DNA of 64,000 bases from Hemileia vastatrix (Eukaryota; Basidiomycota; Pucciniomycetes; Pucciniales; Zaghouaniaceae): assembly GCA_030280995.1 (NCBI GenBank), contig JASXTE010000012.1:13633501-13697500 (forward strand). The letters run 5' to 3'. A program made the translations under genes and the position numbers. The notes below the pieces were generated by a model that saw nothing but the letters and a program-made list of their open reading frames with translations, was not told where the DNA came from and did not search any database. Shown piece by piece: positions 56,934 to 64,000 of the stretch (its first letter is position 1; every line of letters starts with the position of its first letter).

Positions 56934-57574
56934 TCAAGTACTAGTGGAATTACAGAGGGAATCAAGAGATGAAATGAAGTGTTCAGAATTAGCCTTGAAC
57001 TGGTGGATGGGGTGCCTTCTTTTCTCAATGTCATGTGGATCTCTAGCAGGAGTGGATTGGAAGTAGTGAAGCAGAAGTTGTTTCTGTTGAGATTTGTGTT
57101 GTTGGAACTTGGCCTTAATTGTGGGCAGGTGGTTTGGTGTTGTTGGTGCAATGGATCCTACATTGTCATCATCACCATCAGAAGATGGAGGAACTGAGAA
57201 GTCATCAGTTTTAAAGTTGAAGGAAGAAATGAAAGTTCCTTACCATCAGATGGAGAAGGGACAGTGAAACTTGTGGTTTTAAGGGTTGTGGAACTCTTCT
57301 GGGAAGGGTGTAGCTTTTTGATGATTCTGGGTATCAGGATGGATGGCCTAGATTTTTTGGTGCTGGTAGAAGATGGACCAGGTTGAGATGGAGGCAAAGG
57401 TGTTGCAGAGGATAATGGACCAGGTCTGTAGCAGGTCTTCTTTCTAGAGTAGCAGACATCACAGGACGTTCTGTATGGATGGGCCGGAGATGTGATGGTT
57501 CAGATTAGATTATTGTCAATGCAGTATTGGCAGGGGCCCATGTCAGTAGCAGATTCGAAAAGAAAGCTGAGCAT
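56934..57574 (-). pseudogene. Antisense gene 1 of A2: Zn2Cys6-like protein
   Basis: It starts MLSFLFESATDMGPCQYC at 57574, 49 bp from the 3' LTR. The cluster is CQYCIDNNLI-stop-TITSP, then SCDVCYSRKKTCYRPG. The only missing cysteine, the third, is a TGA (one base from TGC or TGT), giving Cys-X2-Cys-X6-(Cys)-X12-Cys-X2-Cys-X6-Cys. After a Ser/Thr/Pro-rich linker a GTAAGG donor lies exactly where A1 has GTAATC, with an acceptor TTCTCAG. The last exon has QQKQLLLHYFQSTPARDP and IHQFKANSEHFISSLDS and stops at TGA 56934-56936. About 195 codons. Confidence 0.75.
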
Positions 57575-57612
57575 GGTGGTTTTGGTATAGGAGAATGTGG
57601 ACATTCTCTATT

Positions 57613-57622
57613 GGAGGGAGGA
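57613..57622 (+). promoter_or_regulatory. Polypurine tract of A2
   Basis: GGAGGGAGGA immediately before TGTGGTCTTCC of the 3' LTR. It fixes the inner border of the element and shows the antisense genes are internal. Confidence 0.82.
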
Positions 57623-57897
57623 TGTGGTCTTCCAACATTGGAAGGGTCCTTTGTTGTGCGGTTTAGTGCTGTTTGTGCATGTCTTGATTGACATTGGTTG
57701 AAGAATTGGGCATTTTTCTGGATTTATTCCATGAATACTTTAACTGCAAGTATTTGGGTACTACCATTGGATAGCCCCGGTTCTTCTCTACATTTTATGT
57801 CTTGAGGACATTTTTCATACTCTAAGTTTGAAGGGGTCATTTTCTCGTATTTCATTATAAAAAATAGCTGTTTAATTTTGTTTTACATGTTTTACAG
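57623..57897 (+). repeat. 3' LTR of A2, first 275 bp, cut by A3
   Basis: Begins TGTGGTCTTCCAACATTGG and matches other A LTRs until TTTTACAG at 57897. Uninterrupted copies continue TTTTACGGGCTAACC, so A3 inserted there; the flanking ACAG is the expected left duplication with a G-to-A change. The remainder of this LTR should appear after A3, beyond the window. Confidence 0.87.
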
Positions 57898-58988
57898 TGT
57901 GGTCTTCCAACATTAGCAGGGGCCTTTGTTGTGTGATTTGGCGCTGTTTGTGCATGTCTTAATTGACATCTGTTGAGTAATTGGGTATTTCTCTGGTTTT
58001 ATTCCGTGGATATTGGGTCTGCGGGTATGTGGGTACTACCATTGGATAGCCCCGGTTTTTCTCTATATTTCATGTCTTGTAGACATTTTTCATATCCTAA
58101 GTTTTAAGGGGTCATTTCCTCATTTTTTATTTAAAAAGATAGCTGTTTAATTTTGTTTTTTGTGTTTTACGGGCTAACCTTAAGTCTTAGGGTTAAGTAC
58201 TTAGTACCATTGGATAGGGCTAATTTAGCTCTATATTTTATGTCTCAAGGTTGTTATAGTGAAATTCCGTCTTTTAAAGGTTTTAGTAGTTGTAGCTAGT
58301 TTTTCTAAGTAGATTAGGTGTTTTTATTGGTTTTCTGGCTTCAGGGAGGACGGGCTGCTTCAGGCGCGCCTCCGACGTTGGGTGGCCCGCCCACCTCTGT
58401 TGTAGAAGGTTGGGGAGCGCTTCTGGAGGGTTTTTATTCAATTTGGCGGGTACAGGCGCCAAATTTGTTGGTGTGCATGGGCTCTTAGACAGTGGTCTGT
58501 GTGTGCATAGTGAATAAGACAGTTTGGGGCAACCTTAATTATCATACAACCATCCAGAGGTGATATCATTGTTCCTTACTCAGTTTTCACTGTTTTTTGG
58601 CCACAATTGGCTGTGTTTGTTGCAAGGTTAGTTCTTCATTAAACTTAACTTTAGCAACAGGTTTTCTGGTATAGTCTTGCAAGCTATATCAAGTATTATT
58701 GCTGTCTCTGGTGTGGATTTGCAGCCTACATCAAGTATCTTTGCTTTCTCTGGTGTGGACATTGGTCTACATTTCAGTTCTTTGGTTTGGTAGTCTGTTT
58801 GGGGACTACTTTCTTGGCTCATCAAGCAGTCAAGTGTGTTGAAAAAGGGCTTTAGCAAACAGGAACCAACTTACTTTAGCAAGTAAATCTCACTCTATTT
58901 TTCTAAAGGGACAGGGGATTTTCTCTCTGGTTTTTTTCTCCAACTCCCTTGGTCAAGGCCTATAACTAGTACTATAGGATTGTCTAAA
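57898..58988 (+). repeat. 5' LTR of A3
   Basis: 1091 bp from TGTGGTCTTCCAACATTAG to GATTGTCTAAA; the terminal CA seen in other copies is AA here. A GC-rich islet with GGCGCGCCTCCGACGTTGGG lies at about 58350-58395. Confidence 0.9.
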
Positions 58989-58992
58989 TTTC

Positions 58993-59010
58993 TGGCGCCC
59001 AACGTGGGGT
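58993..59010 (+). other. Primer-binding site of A3
   Basis: TGGCGCCCAACGTGGGGT after a TTTC spacer, identical to A1. Confidence 0.83.
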
Positions 59011-59079
59011 GGAACTTTCTAGTTCTTTAGAATCTCTGTTTTCTTTGGTTGGCTCTTTTTCGTGTTTTGGACTGGAAGA

Positions 59080-61460
59080 ATGGCTTCTGGTTCTGCTATT
59101 CCTGTGGTGACTGTCAGTGGGGGGGAGGGTCCTCCTTCTGTGATGGTTAGGGAGTGTGTTAGGATTAAAACTTGGGATGGTACCAAGTTTAATGGTGAAG
59201 ATGTGAAGTGGTTTCTAGAGAAGTATGAAACTTCTGCTGGAGTGGATGGTGCTTCCTACCTGGACATGGTGAAGCAGATTATTTTCTTCATTGGTGATAG
59301 GTCAGTGGAGAAGGAGATTGTGGCCATGTCTGGCTACAAGAAGAGGGATTGGAAATTGCTGTGTAGGGAAATGGTGGATAGATGGGGTGTCAGGTTCACC
59401 ATGGTGTATCTGAACAAGGTTGTCAGTGAACGGAAATCTTTTGGTGGTGCTGGTAACTTGCATAGTTACAGGAAGTTTCTGCTACAGTTTGATCCTGTGG
59501 TGGAATATTTGGTGGAAGTGGAGGAGCTGGCACATGAAAATGCTGCCCAGGATGTTTTTTTGTCTGCCCTGGCTAGAGATTTCAGGATGGATGTGTTGAA
59601 GGAGCTGTCAAGGAAGGACTTGATGAAGACTCTTTATAATGGGGATCAGAAGTTTCCTGCCTTGGACAAGGTGAAGGAGGCTGTGGAGGCCCATTTGAAG
59701 TTATTGGCTGTGGACACCTATCAGACGAGGTGTGCCAAGTATTTCAGCAAAGTCATTGAGGCTTTGGCTGAAGAGGTGGTTAGAGTGAAGAAAGAGGAGA
59801 AGAATATGGTTCAGGTTCCCAAACAGGAGAGGGACCCAGTGGTGGAGCAGTTGGCTGATCTCACAAAGCAGCTGCATATTTTTGTTCAGGAGGCTAAGAA
59901 GATCTATAAGGCACCTTCTCAGCCTAGAGATTTTGATAGGAGGGCTGGTAAGAGTGATCCTTGGGTCTGCTCTTATTGCATCAGGAGGGGGAACAGGTCC
60001 AATGATTGTTGGGTATTGAACAAGGATGTGTCTGAAGGAAAGGTGGAATTTGATGGCAGGGTTTTCAAGTTCCCTGACAGTTCATTTGTAAAGCCCAGGA
60101 GGGGTAGGCTCCTGTTGATCTGGTCAGGAGAAGGGGTGGTCTCAATCAAAGGAGGTTAAGATTTGAGGAGATTCCTGAGCAAGGGAAGTCTTCTGGTAAA
60201 GAGGATGATGAAGTCAAGGGAAAGGGGAAGGAGGTCAATAAGGTCTCTTTTTCTACTTCCTTTGGTGGTTTGGAGTTGTATTCTTGTGGTGGGCAGTCAA
60301 GTGGGGAATGCTTGGCTGGTGTTTATGATGTGGAAGCAGGAAAGGTGGGAAGGCCTAAGAGCAGTTCTCAGGCCCAACCAAAGCCAAAGGCTTCAAAGGT
60401 GGATCCTAAGCTTAGTGCAGCTAGGAAGAAGTACAGAAAAGAGGAGCTGTACAATATGCAGGAGGGTATGGCTGACATGGGCCCCCCTAGTTTTGGTGCA
60501 TTGGAAATGAATGGTGAGCCAATGCCAATGGAGGTTGATTCTGACTCTGAGGAGGATGTCCCTTTGGCTTCATTGCCAAAGCCTGATGGAGTTAGAAGTT
60601 CTGGTGAGGGATCTGGTTTGGTTCCTGTTAATGGTAAATCTGTTGGTGGTGCTGGTTCTCAAGAAGCTTCTAGGACCAAGGTATTGAAGCACAGAGCTCA
60701 CTTTGAGAGGACAGTAGTTTCTGGTCAAGTTAATGTTATGGATTCTGTCCTGGAAAGGATGAATCAGGGTCAGGTTTCTTTATCTTATAGGGAATTGTAT
60801 GCTATCAGTCCAGGGTTGTCTGATAGACAGAAAAAGTTGTTGACCAGGAGAAGAGTTTCTTCTGGGGAGGTGGAATACATCTGCAATTCTGCGGAAATGT
60901 TTGGTGAGGGGTTGGAAACTCATTTTTCTGCTCCTCTGGGATATGTCAATGTCACTCTGAATGGCAGGGAGGCAAGGGCATTGGTGGATTCAGGTTCTCA
61001 GATAAACCTGATTTCTTTGTTTGAGGCAACTCAATTTGGCCTCCCCATCAAAACTGGTATTGGTGGGAATTTGAGAGGGATCGGTGGCCATGTCCCTAAA
61101 TTGGTTGGAACTTAAGAGTTTGTGAAGTTAGATGTTGGTGGAGCCTCAGGGAAGGTTCATTTTTACATTGCTAAAGTTAATGTAAAAGCAGTTTTAGGCG
61201 GGCCATTCTTGATGTATTTTCAGGCAAGAATTGGTTATCAATTTGATTTGGGAATCAGCTTGGAGTTGACTGGTGAAGACAAAAGGAGGCTTCATATGAG
61301 GTTATCATCCCCTGGAGAGGATGGTTGGGAGACCAGGCCTGGTTTATCTTCAATGTGCCAGTGCATGTATTGTTGCAGGAGAAGGAAGGAAGTGGGTGCT
61401 GCCTCTGGTTTTTTGGAGTGCGGCTCAGGCTCTATTGAGAGTCTGTCTTTTTTAAAGTAA
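59080..61460 (+). pseudogene. gag-protease of A3
   Basis: It starts MASGSAIPVVTVSGGEG; the upstream in-frame Met at 59062 is not shared with A1, so the second Met is preferred. The capsid-like part is open to a frameshift near 60092 (a base lost after FVKP). The knuckle is CSYCIRRGNRSNDC, with Asn for the zinc-binding His. The Gag C-terminus and protease continue from 60180 in another frame with VDSGSQINLISLF, so the DSG active site is intact. A TAA at 61113-61115 interrupts the protease, and VLGGPFLMYF follows. The gene ends at 61460 in a TAATG overlap with pol. Confidence 0.88.
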
Positions 61461-64000
61461 TGAGGGCTGATCACCCTAGTGCTACCACCTCTCCCCAAGA
61501 TGAGGAAATCCCAGGTTGTAGTAGGTCAGATCTCCTGGAGATATACCAAGTGGACTTTCAAACTTCTCTTTTTAATGTTTCTCTTCTCTGCAATTATTCT
61601 TCAAGTTTTTTATCAAGTCTCTGTTCTCTCTCAAGATTCTCAATTATTTTTAATTCAAGCTCAAGGAAGAAGATTGGTTATATATCTTTATTCAAAGATA
61701 TGCGGAAAAGTTTTGGAGTGGTGAGATTGGGGTCTAAAAGTAAGTCTTCCCAATTGTGCACCGCTAGGGTTTCTTCTACACCTTTTAAAGACATTACCTT
61801 GTCCACACATGTGAGCATTGGGGAAACCCCTGTTTATTTTTGTAGGACAGAAGAAAACTCAAGAAAAGATGAAAAAAATTTCAAGATAATTCATGAAAAT
61901 CAAGAAAAAAATCTGAAGATAATGAAGAAAGTAGATCATCAAGATCAATTTTTGGACCTCCAGCATGAGGTTAAACTGCAGAAAATTATGAAGAAAGGAG
62001 ATCATCAAGATCAATTTTTTGACCTCCAGCATGAGGTTAAACTGCAGAAAATTATGAAGAAAGAAGATCATCAAGATCAATTTTCGGGCCTCCAGCATTA
62101 GGTTAAACTGCAGAAAATTATGAAATAAGAAGATCATCAAGATCAATTTTTGGGCCTCCAGCATGAGGATAAACTGCACAATTTTAAAAGAGTTGATTCT
62201 GAAGATGAACAAGATTTGATGATTTGGAAGACGGAAGTGAAGATGAAGATTTGGTATTGCGGAAAAGTTTTGGAGTGGTGAGATTGGGGTCTAAAAGTAA
62301 GTCCTCTCAATTGTGCACTGCTAGGGTTTCTTCTACACCTTTCCAAAACATTACCTTGGCCACACATGTGAGCAATGGGGAAACCCTTGATTTTTGTTCC
62401 AATTCTGGTGGTGAAGATTTCGGGAAGATCCCTCAAGTTGAAGGTGGAGCGGCAAAGTATAAGAATGTAGTGCAGAAGATTAGGCCTGTTAATGAGCCTA
62501 TGCCTGTGGGTTTGAATCTGACCTTGAAGAGACCTCCTTTGTCAAGAGATCTGTACTTTACTCCTTTGGTGAAGAATCCTCCAGAATTTGTAGAGACGGC
62601 TAGGGTGACTGTGGAAAGGTTGAAAGTTGTTAATTTTGGTCCTGATGGGTGGTTGTCTGAAGAAGAAAAAAAGTTGTTTTTGCACATTATTGTGCTAAGG
62701 GAAAAAGCTGTGGCTTTTGTTGAAGAGGAAAGGGGTGTGTTGAAGCCGTCTTATGGGGAACCTTACTTTATTCCTTTGGTTTTTCATGAACCTTGGCAAA
62801 TCAAACCTATTCCAATTCCAGCTGCTATCAGAGAGAAGTTTGTGGAGATTGTTAGGGAAAGATTCAGGACTTAGTTATATGAGCAATCGACATCCAGTTA
62901 CTCAAGTCCAGTTTTCTGTGTAAAGAAGCAGAATGGAAAGCTGAGGGTGGTTCATGATCTTAGAGCCTTGAATAGAGTCACTATCAAGGACGCTGGTATG
63001 CCACCAAGTTCAGAGGATTTTTTTGAAGCTTTTGCTGGAAGGGTGTGTTATGGTTTGGGTGATATTATGGCTGGTTATGATGAGAGGGAACTTTATACGG
63101 ATTCAAGGCCTCTCACAACTTTTGAGACTCCTTTGGGAAGATTTCAACTCACTAGGTTGCCTCAAGGAGCAACTAATTCAGTGGCGGTATATCATGCACA
63201 GATGGCTTAGATTTTGCAGGATGAGGTTCCTAATCATGCTGGTATTTTTATTGATGATGGTGGAATTAAAAGACCATCCACTGATTATGATAATGAGGTG
63301 TTAGAGGAGAACCCTGGTATAAGGAGGTTTGTTTTGGAATATGCAATAACTCTAGAGAGAGTGTTGTTTAGGATTGAAGAGGCTGGTTTGACCATTTCAG
63401 GGTCAAAATTCTGTTGTTGTGTTCCTGCTTTGGAAATTCTGGGTCATGTGGTATGTAAAGAGGGAAGGATTATGGCGAAGAAGAAGATTAATAATATCCA
63501 GTCATGACCAAGGCCTAAAAATACTACTGAAGTCAGGGGATTTTTGGGTGTATGTGTATATGACAGGATTTTTATTAAGGATTTTTCTTTGTTTGCTTCA
63601 CCTTTAAGGAGGTTGACCAGGAAAGATGCAGATTGGGAATGGACTGAAGAATGTTAATCAGAAGTTAAAAAGGGTTGTTGGTGAAGATATTGTTCTTCAT
63701 TAGTTGGATTATGGCGTTGGTGCTGGAAAAATCTATCTGGCAGTGGACTCAATCTATATTGCTGCTGGTGCTGTTTTGTCTCAGGAAGATAAAACTGGGA
63801 GTGTCAGACCAGTAAGGTATGAGTCTGTGGTGTTTAATGAGGTGGAATCTAGGTATTCTCAACCTAAGTTGGAACTGTGTGGGGTAGCAAAAATTTTGAA
63901 GAAGCTACAGACTGTTTTGTGGGGGAGCATTTTGAGCTGCAGGTGGATGAAAAATCTTTAGTTCAGATGATCAATACACCTAGTCTTCCAAATGCTCCAA
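61460..64000 (+). pseudogene. pol of A3, leader to RNase H, continues beyond window
   Basis: It starts at the ATG of TAATG (MRADHPSATTSPQDEE). The leader is open for 213 codons through the first GVVRLGSKSK segment and into a 66-bp tandem repeat, ending at a TAG in its third copy (62099-62101). After a frame change near 62220 the second leader segment and the reverse transcriptase follow: RVTIKDAG, CYGLGDIMAGYDER, LPQGATNS and FIDDGGIKR. Stops are at about 62873 (TAG), 63208 (TAG, the same Trp codon as in A2) and 63506 (TGA). RNase H has IYLAVDSIYIAAG and continues to the window edge. Confidence 0.88.
61922..62185 (+). repeat. 66-bp tandem repeat in the A3 pol leader, four copies
   Basis: Units start ATGAAGAAAGTAGATCATCA at 61922, 61988, 62054 and 62120 (the last with an in-frame TAA). 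In frame they encode KKxDHQDQFxxLQHEVKLQKIM. A2 has one copy (about 49838-49900) and A1 about two (26820-26990), so copy number varies between elements. Confidence 0.85.

Larger units (their letters stand above)
37354..64000 (+). mobile_element. LTR retrotransposon A2 (Ty3/Gypsy) carrying nested elements D and A3; continues past the window
   Basis: In order: 5' LTR 37354-38425, primer-binding site, gag (split by element D at 39170-47630), protease, TGATG overlap, pol to 53505, a 1.3-kb spacer, two antisense genes (54780-57574, minus strand), polypurine tract 57613-57622 and the first 275 bp of the 3' LTR. That LTR is cut at 57897 by A3, and its remainder is outside the window. This copy keeps the complete pol and antisense region that A1 lost. 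It is disabled by many stops and two large insertions. Confidence 0.88.
57898..64000 (+). mobile_element. LTR retrotransposon A3 (Ty3/Gypsy), 5' part; runs past the window
   Basis: A third family A copy, inserted in the 3' LTR of A2 in the same orientation. 5' LTR, primer-binding site, gag-protease and pol up to RNase H are within the window. Its integrase and any antisense genes lie beyond 64000. Several frameshifts and stops make it inactive. Confidence 0.9.

Overview
The window looks like a repeat-saturated, AT-rich stretch of a fungal nuclear genome. I see no intact host gene. The fungal assignment rests on short spliceosomal introns (49-77 bp), Zn2Cys6-type cysteine spacing, chromodomain-bearing Ty3/Gypsy elements and widespread C-to-T type decay of coding sequence. 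The Pol proteins resemble basidiomycete Ty3 elements, and a rust fungus (Pucciniales) is my best guess. That last step is inference from protein style and AT content, not a demonstrated identification.

Layout. 1-4.15 kb: AT-rich sequence, a G-rich tandem array (1.05-3.0 kb) and an array of short perfect hairpins (3.3-4.15 kb). 4.15-9.68 kb: a 5.5-kb CACTA-like terminal-inverted-repeat element that split the hairpin array and itself carries an inverted 886-bp relative. 9.9-16.7 kb: AT-rich sequence and one decayed multi-exon gene of unknown family. 16.7-31.0 kb: a minus-strand Ty3/Gypsy element of family A (copy A1), whose 3' LTR holds three further solo LTRs in Russian-doll order. 31.0-37.35 kb: a satellite of inverted-repeat units with a 260-bp MITE, then a second unknown pseudogene. 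37.35-64.0 kb: a plus-strand family A element (A2) with a complete chromovirus (D, 39.2-47.6 kb) inside its gag and a third family A element (A3, 57.9 kb to the window end) inside its 3' LTR.

Most interesting point. Family A elements carry two extra genes on the antisense strand, between pol and the 3' LTR. Each begins with a Cys-X2-Cys-X6-Cys ... Cys-X2-Cys-X6-Cys cluster matching the fungal Zn2Cys6 spacing, and each has an intron at the same place in both copies (A1 and A2). The first gene starts about 49 bp inside the 3' LTR, so an antisense LTR promoter is plausible. The two genes are separated by an array of short AGTC-N6-GACT hairpins. The arrangement LTR, PBS, gag-protease, TAATG overlap, RT-RNase H-integrase, then two antisense Zn-cluster genes, PPT, LTR is an unusual retrotransposon with its own putative regulators. 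All copies in this window are broken by stops, frameshifts, deletion or nested insertion.
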